NCBI GenBank assembly: GCA_947624245.1
Contig: CANQJL010000001.1
Span: 168,357 to 232,356 of the forward strand
Reading direction: 5' to 3'
Length of the DNA stretch: 64,000 nucleotides
Source: an uncultured Acetatifactor sp.
Lineage (GTDB): Bacteria; Bacillota; Clostridia; Lachnospirales; Lachnospiraceae
Part shown: positions 37,304-46,068 of the stretch, one piece after another
How positions within the stretch are numbered: position 1 is the stretch's first letter
Layout: every line of letters begins with the position of its first letter
Translations under genes and position numbers: made by a program
The notes under the pieces: generated by a model
The model's database searches: none
Seen by the model: only the letters and a program-made list of their open reading frames with translations
What the model was told of the DNA's origin: nothing

Positions 37304-38350
37304 ATGGGTTTTTTTAACGGAGATTCCCTCCGTAACAGAAAGAACGGGTTTGAGACTATGGACGGCGGAAAAGCAAGCCCGCCGCAAAAAGCCGCCTACG
37401 GTAAAATTATCGGCATCGCCGCCGCGGTCATCGTTGTCGTGCTGCTGGCCTTTAACTGTACCTATGAGATCAAGGAGCAGGAGCAGGCCGTGCTGATCAC
37501 TCTGGGGAAAGCGCAGTCCGTGACCACCCCCGGCCTCCACTTTAAGTTCCCTCTGATTCAGCAGGTAAGAAAAGTAAATACCACCATTCAGGGATTTTCC
37601 ATCGGTTACGACGCGGACACCAGCGAGACGGTGACGGAAGAATCCGTGATGATCACCTCGGATTTCAACTTTATCGACGTTGACTTCTACGTGGAATACC
37701 GCTACAGCGATCCGGTGAAGGCGCTCTACGCCTCCTCCGACCCGCTGGAAATCCTCCGCAATATCAGCCAGAGCTGTATCAGGACCGTGATCAGCAGCTA
37801 TTCGGTGGACGATGTGCTGACCACCGGCAAAAATGAGATCCAGGCTGCGATCCGCGAACTGATTCTGGAGGATCTGGAGGCACAGGACATCGGCATTCAG
37901 CTGGTGAATATCACCATTCAGGACTCGGAGCCTCCCACCACGGAGGTGATGGAAGCCTTTAAGGCGGTGGAAAATGCCAAGCAGGGCAAGGAGACGGCGC
38001 TGAACAACGCGAACAAATACCGCAACGAACAGATTCCCTCCGCGCAGGCACAGGCCGATGCCATCGTAAAGGAGGCGGAGGCGCAAAAGACGGAGCGCAT
38101 CAACGAAGCCACCGCACAGGTGGCGCGCTTCAACGCCATGTATGAGGAATACATCAAAAATCCCACCGTTACAAGACAGCGCATGTTCTATGAGGCCATG
38201 GAGGAGGTGCTGCCGGATCTGAAGGTCATCATCGAAAGTCCCGACGGCAGGACCCAGACGGTCTATCCGCTGGATTCCTTTACGGGGACTGCGGCTGCCG
38301 CAGCGGACAGCCAGAACAACAACGGAGGTGAGGAAAATGAAGATAATTAA
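37304..38350 (+). CDS. hflK: SPFH/band 7 membrane protease modulator HflK
   Basis: 348 residues. A short Gly/Lys-rich cytoplasmic N-terminus, one membrane segment (about 28-48), a prohibitin domain (EQEQAVLITLGKAQSVTTPG onward) and a helical coiled-coil part rich in Ala/Glu (QAQADAIVKEAEAQKTERIN). With HflC it forms a large cage around FtsH protease. AAAGGGAG precedes the ATG at 37304. The reading frame overlaps hflC by 14 bases. Confidence 0.92.
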   Translation: MGFFNGDSLRNRKNGFETMDGGKASPPQKAAYGKIIGIAAAVIVVVLLAFNCTYEIKEQEQAVLITLGKAQSVTTPGLHFKFPLIQQVRKVNTTIQGFSIGYDADTSETVTEESVMITSDFNFIDVDFYVEYRYSDPVKALYASSDPLEILRNISQSCIRTVISSYSVDDVLTTGKNEIQAAIRELILEDLEAQDIGIQLVNITIQDSEPPTTEVMEAFKAVENAKQGKETALNNANKYRNEQIPSAQAQADAIVKEAEAQKTERINEATAQVARFNAMYEEYIKNPTVTRQRMFYEAMEEVLPDLKVIIESPDGRTQTVYPLDSFTGTAAAAADSQNNNGGEENEDN

Positions 38351-39206
38351 GAGAACTCTTTTAATTGTTGCAGTGGCAGCGGCGCTGATCGTCTGCACAT
38401 CGGGCATCGTGATCACCCAGGAGAACGAGTACAGTCTGATTCGGCAGTTCGGCCGCATCGATCACATTGTATCGACTGCCGGCATCAGCTTTAAGATTCC
38501 GTTCATCCAGAGCGTGGACACGCTGCCGAAGCAGACCCTGCTGTACGATCTGTCTCCCTCCGACGTGATCACCAGCGACAAAAAGACCATGATCTGCGAC
38601 AGCTATGTGCTCTGGCATATCACGGACCCGTTAAAGTTCGCCCAGACCCTGAACTGCTCCATTACCAACGCGGAGAGCCGTCTGGACGCCATCGTCTACA
38701 ACTCTACCAAGAACGTGATCAGCAGCACCACCCAGGACAACGTCATCTCCGGACGAAACGGCGTTCTGTCCCAGGCCATTATCGACAATATCGGCCATTC
38801 TCTGGATCAATACGGCATCGAACTGCTGGCCGTGGAGACCAAGAAGCTGGACCTGCCCGCCGACAACAAGGACGCCGTGTATGAGCGCATGATCTCCGAG
38901 CGCAACAACATCGCAGCCACCTACACCGCAGAGGGCAGCTCCGAAGCGCAGATGATCCGCAACTCCACCGACAAGGAGGTAACGGTGATGCTCTCCGAGG
39001 CGCAAAAGAATGCCGAGATCCTGATCGCCGACGGCGAGGCGGAATACATGCGCATTTTGTCGGAGGCTTATGCAGATGAGTCCAGACAGGATTTCTACTC
39101 CTTTGTGAGAAGCCTTGACGCCCTGAAGGTATCCATGCAGGGAGACGACAAGACAATCATACTCTCGTCGGACTCTCCCATAGCAAGGATCTTCTACGGG
39201 AACTGA
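38337..39206 (+). CDS. hflC: SPFH/band 7 membrane protease modulator HflC
   Basis: 289 residues. N-terminal membrane segment (TLLIVAVAAALIVCTSGIVI), prohibitin domain (YSLIRQFGRIDHIVSTAGI), then helices. The ATG at 38337 has GGAGG eight bases ahead, inside the end of hflK, so translation is coupled. Partner of HflK in the FtsH-associated complex. Confidence 0.92.
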   Translation: MKIIKRTLLIVAVAAALIVCTSGIVITQENEYSLIRQFGRIDHIVSTAGISFKIPFIQSVDTLPKQTLLYDLSPSDVITSDKKTMICDSYVLWHITDPLKFAQTLNCSITNAESRLDAIVYNSTKNVISSTTQDNVISGRNGVLSQAIIDNIGHSLDQYGIELLAVETKKLDLPADNKDAVYERMISERNNIAATYTAEGSSEAQMIRNSTDKEVTVMLSEAQKNAEILIADGEAEYMRILSEAYADESRQDFYSFVRSLDALKVSMQGDDKTIILSSDSPIARIFYGN

Positions 39207-39222
39207 TTAAAATACTTGAAAT

Positions 39223-39267
39223 CCCCCTGCGCCGGCTCATTTCCAACGGCTCAGGGGGAACTTTTTT
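39223..39267 (+). terminator. Terminator of hflKC
   Basis: CCCCCTG-c-GCCG paired with CGGC-t-CAGGGGG between 39223 and 39257, followed by six T (39262-39267). It lies between convergent genes. Confidence 0.88.
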
Positions 39268-39277
39268 ATTCTATATT

Positions 39278-41068
39278 TTATTCTACGTCCTGCAGTGCGG
39301 CAAAGTCTTCCTCGCCGGTGCGGACCTTCACTACCTTGTCTACGCTGTATACAAAGATCTTACCGTCGCCGATATGACCGGTGTAAAGCGCTTTCTTGGC
39401 AGCCGCGATCACGCTGTCCACAGGTATCTTGCTGACGACGATCTCCACCTTTACCTTAGGCAGCAGCGTCGCGTCCATCTCTACGCCGCGGTACATCTCG
39501 CCGGCTCCCTTCTGAACGCCGCAGCCCATTACCTGAGTGACCGTCATACCTGTCACGCCCAGATCGTTCATTGCTTTCTTCAGATGATCATATCTGGACA
39601 GCTTTGCAATGACGACTACCTTATAGATACCGGAAGCGGAGACAACAGGCGCCGCCGCCACAGGTACGGCCGCATCACGCTTCGCCTGAGATGCCTCGTT
39701 GTAATCGCTGGTTCCAAGGTCGGTATTCTCGTTTACCTCCATGGTCATGGTGTTGGAGATATCCATGATGGAGAAGCCGGAATATGCGGAAGCAAGGCCG
39801 TGCTCTTTGGAATCCAGTCCGACGATCTCCTCCTCCTCGCTGACGCGAAGACCAAAAATCGCTTTGATTATAAGGAATGCGATCACAATGGTGACAACCG
39901 TCCAGCCAATGGTAGCGCCCATGCCCAGCAGCTGAATTCCCAACTGACGGAAGCCGCCGCCGTAGAACAGGCCTTCCCCTGCAATCTGGTTCGCGCCGAA
40001 GGTCACGCCGTCACCGATTCCCCTTGCGAACGCAGGTGCCGTCTCGGTAGCAAAAAGTCCTACGGACAGAGTTCCCCAGATACCGTTCAGGCAATGAACC
40101 GCAACGGCGCCCACGGGATCGTCAATATGAAGCTTATAATCCAAAAGCCATACGCCAAAGACTACCAGTACGCCGGAGACAGCGCCGATCACAATAGCGC
40201 CGAAGGCGTCGCATACATCACAGGGCGCCGTAATCGCCACGAGACCTGCCAGAGAAGCGTTCAGACACATGGACACATCAGGCTTGCCATACTTGATCCA
40301 TGTAAATATCATGCATACCACCGTTGCAACGGACGGTGCGATGGTCGTGGTCACAAAGATGGAACCCATTTCTTCTATAGAGGTAGCCGCAGCTCCGTTA
40401 AATCCGTACCAGCCGAGCCACAGGATAAATACGCCGAGGCAGCCCAAAGGAAGATTGTGTCCGGGGAAGGCATTTACCTTCGTAATCTTGCCGGACTTAT
40501 CCTTTACAAATTTGCCGATGCGGGGCCCGAGCATTGCGGCACCGATCAGAGCACAGATACCGCCTACCATATGAATACAGTTGGAACCTGCAAAATCATG
40601 GAACCCGATCTGAGCCAGCCAGCCGCCGCCCCAGGTCCAGTGGGCCTCTACGGGATAAATGACCGCCGAGATAATCGCGGAATACACACAGTAGGAAAGG
40701 AACTTCGTCCGTTCCGCCATGGCTCCGGATACAATGGTGGCCGTTGTCGCACAGAACACCAGGTTAAATACGAAATTGGACCAGTCAAAGCTCTCGTAGC
40801 TTGTGAAAATGTCAAATCCCGGTTTTCCGATAAAGCCTACCAGATCCTCCCCCAGAAACAGGCTAAAGCCGATCAAGATGAACATTACCGTACCGATGCA
40901 GAAATCCATCAGATTCTTCATCAGAATGTTTCCGGCGTTCTTCGCTCTGGTGAAACCGGTCTCTACCATTGCAAAGCCCGCCTGCATCCAGAACACCAAC
41001 GCAGCGCCGATCAGAAACCAGACGCCAAAGACCTGACCGTTAACAGCACTTAAAATTTCCTCTGCCAT
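39278..41068 (-). CDS. amt: Ammonium transporter with fused PII (GlnK-like) domain
   Basis: 596 residues. The first 400 or so form the 11-segment Amt channel ([62 protein letters not shown]). After a linker, residues from about 478 form a complete PII domain: [20 protein letters not shown], the T-loop [20 protein letters not shown] and the ATP-site segment [22 protein letters not shown]. The residue matching Tyr51, which is uridylylated in proteobacterial PII, is Met. Control must then rest on ATP/ADP/2-oxoglutarate binding alone. GAGGAGG lies before the ATG at 41068. Confidence 0.94.
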   Translation of the reverse strand: MAEEILSAVNGQVFGVWFLIGAALVFWMQAGFAMVETGFTRAKNAGNILMKNLMDFCIGTVMFILIGFSLFLGEDLVGFIGKPGFDIFTSYESFDWSNFVFNLVFCATTATIVSGAMAERTKFLSYCVYSAIISAVIYPVEAHWTWGGGWLAQIGFHDFAGSNCIHMVGGICALIGAAMLGPRIGKFVKDKSGKITKVNAFPGHNLPLGCLGVFILWLGWYGFNGAAATSIEEMGSIFVTTTIAPSVATVVCMIFTWIKYGKPDVSMCLNASLAGLVAITAPCDVCDAFGAIVIGAVSGVLVVFGVWLLDYKLHIDDPVGAVAVHCLNGIWGTLSVGLFATETAPAFARGIGDGVTFGANQIAGEGLFYGGGFRQLGIQLLGMGATIGWTVVTIVIAFLIIKAIFGLRVSEEEEIVGLDSKEHGLASAYSGFSIMDISNTMTMEVNENTDLGTSDYNEASQAKRDAAVPVAAAPVVSASGIYKVVVIAKLSRYDHLKKAMNDLGVTGMTVTQVMGCGVQKGAGEMYRGVEMDATLLPKVKVEIVVSKIPVDSVIAAAKKALYTGHIGDGKIFVYSVDKVVKVRTGEEDFAALQDVE

Positions 41069-41090
41069 AATCTTTTCCTCCTCAGATAAT

Positions 41091-41131
41091 AAAATAAAAA
41101 AGGCACTACGGGATAAACCCATAGCGCCTTT
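41091..41131 (-). terminator. Terminator-like hairpin at the very 5-prime end of the amt transcript
   Basis: On the minus strand AAAGGCGCTATGGG (41131-41118) pairs with CCCGTAGTGCCTTT (41112-41099), with a short loop, followed by TTTATTTTATT. It lies between the amt promoter and the start codon and would begin within about ten bases of the expected transcription start. Confidence 0.8.
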
Positions 41132-41142
41132 GCTTATGTGTG

Positions 41143-41171
41143 AGTATAGCATCGGCAGAATATTGTGTCAA
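41143..41171 (-). promoter_or_regulatory. Sigma-A promoter of amt
   Basis: On the minus strand TTGACA (41171-41166) and TATACT (41148-41143), spacer exactly 17 bases. Confidence 0.9.
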
Positions 41172-41236
41172 CCATCAAAAATTAACATAAATTTTATAAA
41201 ATTTATATTATTTTCGTTATTTTTCACAGTTATCTT

Positions 41237-42022
41237 TTACAGAACGATTGCGGGACTGGGCGCCGTCAAAAGGCGCAGATACTGCTTTCCCTGCAGGCTC
41301 ACCTGCCCCTTTTCCTGAAAGCCGAGCCGTCGGCAGAGGTGCAGGGACGCCTCGTTCTCCGGCCGCACCAGAACCTGGACCCGCACGAACTTTAACGTCT
41401 CCCAGCCGTACTTCAGCACGGCGCGGCAGACCTCTTCCGCATAGCCCCGACGCTGCCACGGAACACCTATGATGAACCCCAGCTCCGGCTCGTCGTATCC
41501 TTCTCTGTAGGCGAAACCGGCACGCCCGATCACCTGACCGCTCTCCTTTTCCAGCACGGTCCAGACGCCGAACTCCAAAAAGGAATAGACCTTCTCGATG
41601 TACTCGCGGATATACTGCTTTTCCTGCTCCCTGTCCGGATAGAGATCCTCCATGTATTTCGTGACGGCGGGGTCGCTGTAGATGCGGTAAAAGGCGTCCA
41701 CGTCCTCCGGCGTCGTCTCCCTGACCAGACAGCGTTCCGTCTCCAGAATCCTCCAGGGCAGTCCCTTCTGGCGGCGGTAAACTCTCTCCGCAAAATCAGG
41801 CTCCAGATTCCACGGGTCCTCCACGGCATACAGGAACTGCGAAAAGTCCTGATCTCGGTTCCCTTCATGAAGATAGATCAGGACCGCCTCGCCCCGCTCC
41901 CGCAGTCTCTGCGCCGCTGCCGCATCGTCCGTCACATAGAGTACAGGCTCTTCCTCCGCCGTCATTGCATCATCTTCCGGAAGGGACACCCTTATTCTGT
42001 CTAAATAGCTCACAACATTCAC
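41237..42022 (-). CDS. GNAT family N-acetyltransferase with N-terminal extension
   Basis: About 261 residues. The GNAT domain is the C-terminal 165 residues, with the acetyl-CoA motif LGFIIGVPWQRRGYAEEV and a RimJ-like end (NEASLHLCRRLGFQEKG). The N-terminal 90 residues (VLYVTDDAAAAQRLRERGEA) are not part of the domain and are unfamiliar. GTG start codons at 42022 or three codons later are both possible behind GAGAG. The substrate is unknown. Confidence 0.82.
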   Translation of the reverse strand: MNVVSYLDRIRVSLPEDDAMTAEEEPVLYVTDDAAAAQRLRERGEAVLIYLHEGNRDQDFSQFLYAVEDPWNLEPDFAERVYRRQKGLPWRILETERCLVRETTPEDVDAFYRIYSDPAVTKYMEDLYPDREQEKQYIREYIEKVYSFLEFGVWTVLEKESGQVIGRAGFAYREGYDEPELGFIIGVPWQRRGYAEEVCRAVLKYGWETLKFVRVQVLVRPENEASLHLCRRLGFQEKGQVSLQGKQYLRLLTAPSPAIVL

Positions 42023-42055
42023 TTCTCTCTTTACGATGTCCCTGTTTTGGGATAT

Positions 42056-42084
42056 ATTATATTTATGGTCAGATGACCATTCGT
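42056..42084 (-). promoter_or_regulatory. Promoter-like site with 16-bp palindrome upstream of the GNAT gene
   Basis: The perfect palindrome ATGGTCA-GA-TGACCAT (42065-42080) lies between a TATAAT -10 box on the minus strand (42061-42056) and the position of the -35 region. A protein bound there would block the GNAT promoter. The divergent cyclophilin gene lies about 75 bases away on the other side. Confidence 0.45.
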
Positions 42085-42155
42085 CCGTTCTCTGCTTTGG
42101 ATAAGGTCATTATACCATGGGGAAGACAGAAATAACAGACAGAAAGGACAAGAAT

Positions 42156-42677
42156 ATGGCAAAGAATCCTGTTGTTACCATTACCATGAACGACGGCGGC
42201 GTGATCCGTCTGGAGCTTTATCCGGACATAGCTCCCATCTCCGTCAACAATTTTTTAAGCCTGATCAACAAGAAGTTTTATGACGGGCTGATTTTTCACA
42301 GAGTCATCAAGGGCTTTATGATCCAGGGCGGCTGTCCCGACGGCACCGGCATGGGCGGTCCCGGATACAGCATCAAGGGAGAGTTCGCGCAGAACGGCGT
42401 GGACAATCCTCTGAAGCACACCGAGGGCGTACTGTCCATGGCTCGGTCCATGATGCCTGACTCCGCAGGCTCCCAGTTCTTTATCATGCACAAGACCAGT
42501 CCGCACCTGGACGGCGCTTACGCGGCGTTCGGCAAAGTAATAGAAGGTATGGACGTGGTAAACAGGATTGCCGAGACGGCCACCGACTACAGCGACAGGC
42601 CCCTGGAGCCGCAGGTGATGAAGACCGTCACGGCGGAGACCTTCGGGGTGGATTATCCGGAACCGGAGAAGTGCTGA
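42156..42677 (+). CDS. Peptidyl-prolyl cis-trans isomerase, cyclophilin type
   Basis: 173 residues, cytoplasmic (no signal peptide). Cyclophilin motifs NNFLSLINKKFYDGLIFHRV, FMIQGGCPDGTGMGGPGY and AGSQFFIMH are complete. It speeds proline isomerisation during protein folding. The ATG at 42156 has AAAGGA seven bases ahead; an ATG 13 codons upstream has no ribosome binding site. Confidence 0.94.
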   Translation: MAKNPVVTITMNDGGVIRLELYPDIAPISVNNFLSLINKKFYDGLIFHRVIKGFMIQGGCPDGTGMGGPGYSIKGEFAQNGVDNPLKHTEGVLSMARSMMPDSAGSQFFIMHKTSPHLDGAYAAFGKVIEGMDVVNRIAETATDYSDRPLEPQVMKTVTAETFGVDYPEPEKC

Positions 42678-42732
42678 GAAGCTTCGCTGCAGGCAGACGC
42701 AGTACCGTTTTGCATAATTGATACAAACCTAC

Positions 42733-42789
42733 AGGACCCATTATTTCCCGAATTGCTTTGACAATGAGGGCTGATAATGGGTCCTTTTA
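42733..42789 (+). terminator. Terminator after the cyclophilin gene
   Basis: 12-bp perfect stem AGGACCCATTAT/ATAATGGGTCCT (42733-42744 with 42774-42785), a 29-base loop, then TTTTAC. Confidence 0.7.
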
Positions 42790-42881
42790 CTGTGAGGAAT
42801 CTGAATGTTGCCTGATATTTTTGAAAAAATTGACCATATTGAACTCTCGGACGTGTTATAGATGAAAGGAGGTTTTATCGA

Positions 42882-43370
42882 ATGAATCATTCGTCAGTAC
42901 GGCCGGCTGATAGTGTTCAGACCATTGTTCAAAATTATGGCAACATGCTGTTTCGGATATGCTATGTCATATTGAGAAGTGAAGCAGATGCGGAAGACGC
43001 CGTTCAGGAGACCCTTATCAAATATATGCAAAAAGCTCCTGCATTTGAAGACTCCGAGCATGAGAAAGCATGGCTTATTACAACGGCAAGAAATCAATGC
43101 AGGGATATGCTGAGGTTCCGGCTGCGGCACCCGCAAATGAATCTTGAATATCTGCAGGGAGTATCCTCCGATACATACAACAGCGGTATATTGGAGGCTC
43201 TCATGTCCCTACCGGAAAAATTTCGTATTGTCCTGGTCCTCTACTATGTTGAGGAGTACCGCATCGAGGACATTGCACGAATCATTCAAAGAACCCCGTC
43301 AGCCGTAAAGATGCGCCTGCAAAAGGGACGCAAGCTGCTGGAAGAAAAATATCGAAAGGAGTATCTGTAG
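42882..43370 (+). CDS. ECF-type RNA polymerase sigma factor
   Basis: 162 residues with region 2 (YGNMLFRICYVILRSEADAEDAVQETLIKY) and region 4 (LPEKFRIVLVLYYVEEYRIEDIARI then SAVKMRLQKGRKLLEEK). AAAGGAGG lies ahead of the ATG. The next gene starts at the base after its stop codon and encodes a one-pass membrane protein, as in sigma/anti-sigma pairs. I found no clear ECF promoter upstream. It marks the start of the AT-richer stretch. Confidence 0.9.
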   Translation: MNHSSVRPADSVQTIVQNYGNMLFRICYVILRSEADAEDAVQETLIKYMQKAPAFEDSEHEKAWLITTARNQCRDMLRFRLRHPQMNLEYLQGVSSDTYNSGILEALMSLPEKFRIVLVLYYVEEYRIEDIARIIQRTPSAVKMRLQKGRKLLEEKYRKEYL

Positions 43371-43985
43371 ATGGATTTTAAGAGATTGAAAGGCTCAGTA
43401 GAAAAAATTGAACTGTCAGAGGAAATGAGAGCACGCATTATCAAAAACTGCGAATCGCACGCCCTATATGAAACAGAGGAAAGCACAATGCCTAAAAGCA
43501 AAGCCGGCAGACGGTTCAAAGGGCCGGCAATGGCAGCAGCCGTTCTAATCCTTTGTCTGTGCTCTACGGGAGTCGCGGCGGCAGGCCGCTTGGGATTTTT
43601 CAGAGACATTACTGACTGGAAGGGAGCCATAGTCGGCACTAAGTATGAGCAGGCTTCTGACGAAATCAAGGCAGAGGTTTTCGTTGAGGAAAATGAGATC
43701 ACTGTTCGCGCCGTGGCAGTCGATCCCACTGTTGTCCCTTACAGCGAGATGGAAACCTTCGGAATTGAAAACTACAAAATAATCGATAGCTCCGGAAAGG
43801 TCATTTTGAAAGGAGAAAGGACGGAAATGTCCGATCTGATCGACGGAGTGTCAGAAATTACGATTCCTTTGGACCATATCGGAAGCGGAGAATATAAGTT
43901 AGTGATAACCGCTTTCGTCGGCGCAAGCAAAGGGGATCAGCCGCTCCAAATCGACGGAACATGGGAGTGTGATTTCTCACTCTAA
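43371..43985 (+). CDS. Putative anti-sigma factor, single-pass membrane protein
   Basis: 204 residues. A cytoplasmic segment of about 50 residues, one membrane helix (about 53-71: AMAAAVLILCLCSTGVAAAG) and an extracytoplasmic domain of about 130 residues (VDPTVVPYSEMETFGIEN). The layout resembles DUF4179-type anti-sigma proteins of Firmicutes. It starts directly at the end of the sigma gene, with AAAGGAG inside that gene, so it is coupled. The cytoplasmic part is short for a classical anti-sigma domain; assignment rests mostly on position. Confidence 0.7.
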   Translation: MDFKRLKGSVEKIELSEEMRARIIKNCESHALYETEESTMPKSKAGRRFKGPAMAAAVLILCLCSTGVAAAGRLGFFRDITDWKGAIVGTKYEQASDEIKAEVFVEENEITVRAVAVDPTVVPYSEMETFGIENYKIIDSSGKVILKGERTEMSDLIDGVSEITIPLDHIGSGEYKLVITAFVGASKGDQPLQIDGTWECDFSL

Positions 43986-43989
43986 GTAA

Positions 43990-44028
43990 AAATTACCGCA
44001 CATTTTGCATAATGTGCGGTAATTTTGC
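43990..44028 (+). terminator. Terminator after the sigma/anti-sigma pair
   Basis: 15-bp perfect stem (43990-44004 with 44011-44025), 6-base loop; part of the T stretch is inside the stem. Could act in both directions. Confidence 0.75.
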
Positions 44029-44116
44029 TGTTTATCATTGATTTTTTCTGTGTTTTGCATATAATATAATGTAAAGAAAGTAAAGAAAGCAAAGCGTAGT
44101 AGAAAGGGTGTTGATT

Positions 44117-44374
44117 ATGGAAATAGCAAAAATTTCAAGTAAGGGGCAAATTACAATTCCGGTATCGGTAAGGAAAAAATTGAAATTGAAAACAGGTGAT
44201 AAAATAGTGATTTTTGAGGAAAACGGGAGATTCTATTTTGATAATTCTGCGATGTTGGCTTTTCAAAGAGTGGAGGAAGCGTTTGCCGGAGAAGCAGCCA
44301 AGGCAGGATTTGAAACGGAAAAGGATATGCAAGATTACATGCAAGAAATCCGAAAGGAAGTAAGGGGGTATTAA
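44117..44374 (+). CDS. AbrB/MazE-type antitoxin
   Basis: 85 residues. N-terminal SpoVT/AbrB swapped-hairpin domain: ISSKGQITIPVSVRKKLKLK and GDKIVIFEENGRFYF. The C-terminal helical part probably wraps the toxin. AAAGGG lies six bases ahead of the ATG at 44117. The PIN gene starts one base after its stop, the normal layout of a type II toxin-antitoxin pair that represses its own promoter. Confidence 0.88.
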   Translation: MEIAKISSKGQITIPVSVRKKLKLKTGDKIVIFEENGRFYFDNSAMLAFQRVEEAFAGEAAKAGFETEKDMQDYMQEIRKEVRGY

Positions 44375-44375
44375 A

Positions 44376-44786
44376 TTGCGCATAATGCTTGACACGAATG
44401 TGTTCATTTCTATGATTTTCTTCCCCTCCAGTCAAACAAGGGAATTGGCAAAACGACTGACAGATAAGCATCAGATTGTCGTGTGTGATTATGTGATTGA
44501 GGAACTGCGTCTTGTTGTGGATCGAAAGTTCCCACTGAAAAGAAAGTACTTAGATCAATTTTTCAGAGAACTTCCGTTTGAAATGGTATATACTCCCAAG
44601 GAAATAGATGCCAACGGGCTCCCTGCTGTGCGAGACGTCAAAGATTCTCCGATTCTTGCAACAGCTATTTTAGAGAATGTAGATGTCTTCATAACGGGGG
44701 ATAAGGATTTCCTTGTATTGGAGAATGTAGAAACACCAGAAATCGTAACGATGTCGGAGTTTTTGAATAAGATGCAGGGAGTATAG
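44376..44786 (+). CDS. PIN-domain toxin (putative ribonuclease)
   Basis: 136 residues. PIN acidic residues are in place: D6 in MLDTNVF, E42/E43, D90 in RDVKDSPILA and D109/D111 in TGDKDF, so it should be active. It belongs to the group with COG1569-like length. A TTG start at 44376 is supported by GGGGG seven bases ahead and by the usual M-R-x-x-L-D-T-N start of the family; the first ATG would remove part of the first strand. Confidence 0.86.
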   Translation: MRIMLDTNVFISMIFFPSSQTRELAKRLTDKHQIVVCDYVIEELRLVVDRKFPLKRKYLDQFFRELPFEMVYTPKEIDANGLPAVRDVKDSPILATAILENVDVFITGDKDFLVLENVETPEIVTMSEFLNKMQGV

Positions 44787-44924
44787 CCTCAATTTTGCGC
44801 ACAATCAACCTTTCCTTGAAAAGTCAAATCTTTCCTTTCACGCAAATTCTGCGGCATTTTTCAAGACGAAAATCTAATCTTGCAGAAGAAGTCTGCCTAT
44901 GACAGAGAACAGAACAATTTCCCA
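44787..44924. other. Gap between the toxin gene and the convergent ABC permease
   Basis: About 140 AT-rich bases with no gene, clear hairpin or repeat that I can recognise. Confidence 0.4.
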
Positions 44925-46064
44925 TCACTCCAACATAACACTTTTAATCGACAATCTCTTTATCCGCTGCGAGTAGCCGTACATCACGATTTCATAGGTA
45001 AGGATAAATAAGACAAATGTAACCGCACACATTTTAAAATCGAAGTTATATTCGGGTACACTTCCGACATCGGCAAATACAATCGTTACCATGATTTTTA
45101 ATAATGCATACTGATAGACTGTACCAATCACAAAGCCAATGTAAGAAAACAGTCTGTAACCTCCGAGAACTGCCCTGCTGCAATCGCTGTATTTATAACC
45201 GAACACCCTCATCATAGCGATGGTTTTCGTGTTTCCTTTTACTACACTGGAGAGCGATAGAAATAAAGTCGTAAAGGCTAAGACCAAGCCTATCGTTATC
45301 ACCATGACCGCCATGGTTTTACTTGAAAGATCCTTCATGGACATGGACATCTGCACCATGGCCGAGAAACAAAACGCCGAAAATGCAACAAAAAACACAA
45401 GCGTTTTTCTCTCCCTGATCGTACTTCCCGCCAAATCCTTCAGGAAAGGCTTATCCTTTGTTTCTCTCCTGGGGACTTTCGTCCTATACTCTCGCTTTTC
45501 TTTCAACAAATCGAGGACAGGGTGCCTTAATCGCAGAAAGGCATAGAGGACCGCTAAGACTGAAAAACCGATTGCAGGTATACCGATCAAAAGGAACGCC
45601 AAAAATAAGTGGAACTGCACCTTGATTTCGGGAAAAAGGTGTTCGGCGTTTTGCAGCTCATAAAACGACGGCAGATAACAAAAAGCCGATACATATCCCA
45701 GAACACAACCCACAAAAACACTCAGCCCAAACACCCAAAAGTGCTTTGCAATCTTAAGACCGGAATACCCGAGAGCCTTCAGTATTCCAAGCTCTTTGCT
45801 GTGCGTGTCTATGTAATTCTTGATATAGAAAAGAAGCATCACAACAGATGTGAGCACCAGACACCCACCCGAAACGGCAGCCACAACTTTTCCCGTTGAG
45901 ACCTGCGCCTGATACATCGCCATACCGGCCTGCGTTGTAATTTCGTCTTTCATTGCCGCCAGGTCAATATTATAATTCAAAAACAAGGTCCATACGAAAA
46001 CGGCGCAGCCCGCAATCACTAAGATGCCGATCAACTTCACTGTGTCTTTCATTCCTACTATCAT
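44925..46064 (-). CDS. ABC transporter permease, FtsX type
   Basis: 379 residues. An N-terminal membrane segment (LIGILVIAGCAVFVWTLFL) is followed by two FtsX-like units: THSKELGILKALGYSGLKIA in the first, NTKTIAMMRVFGYKYSDCSR in the second, each with three or so membrane helices. There is little extracellular domain. The ATG at 46064 with GGGTGG eight bases ahead is chosen. It follows its ATPase by four bases. With the ATPase it should form an exporter or mechanotransmission type complex, controlled by the TetR gene. Confidence 0.85.
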   Translation of the reverse strand: MIVGMKDTVKLIGILVIAGCAVFVWTLFLNYNIDLAAMKDEITTQAGMAMYQAQVSTGKVVAAVSGGCLVLTSVVMLLFYIKNYIDTHSKELGILKALGYSGLKIAKHFWVFGLSVFVGCVLGYVSAFCYLPSFYELQNAEHLFPEIKVQFHLFLAFLLIGIPAIGFSVLAVLYAFLRLRHPVLDLLKEKREYRTKVPRRETKDKPFLKDLAGSTIRERKTLVFFVAFSAFCFSAMVQMSMSMKDLSSKTMAVMVITIGLVLAFTTLFLSLSSVVKGNTKTIAMMRVFGYKYSDCSRAVLGGYRLFSYIGFVIGTVYQYALLKIMVTIVFADVGSVPEYNFDFKMCAVTFVLFILTYEIVMYGYSQRIKRLSIKSVMLE

Positions 46065-46068
46065 ACGA

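Noticed and set aside
37142..38458. Long open frame on the minus strand opposite hflK
   Set aside because: Complement of the well-supported HflK gene; no domain visible.
39374..41053. Long open frame (559 codons) on the plus strand opposite amt
   Set aside because: Shadow of the Amt-PII gene; low-quality composition and no start signal.
41140..41236. GlnR/TnrA box (TGTNA-N7-TNACA) upstream of amt
   Set aside because: TGTTA and TGACA are present, but 12 rather than 7 bases apart.
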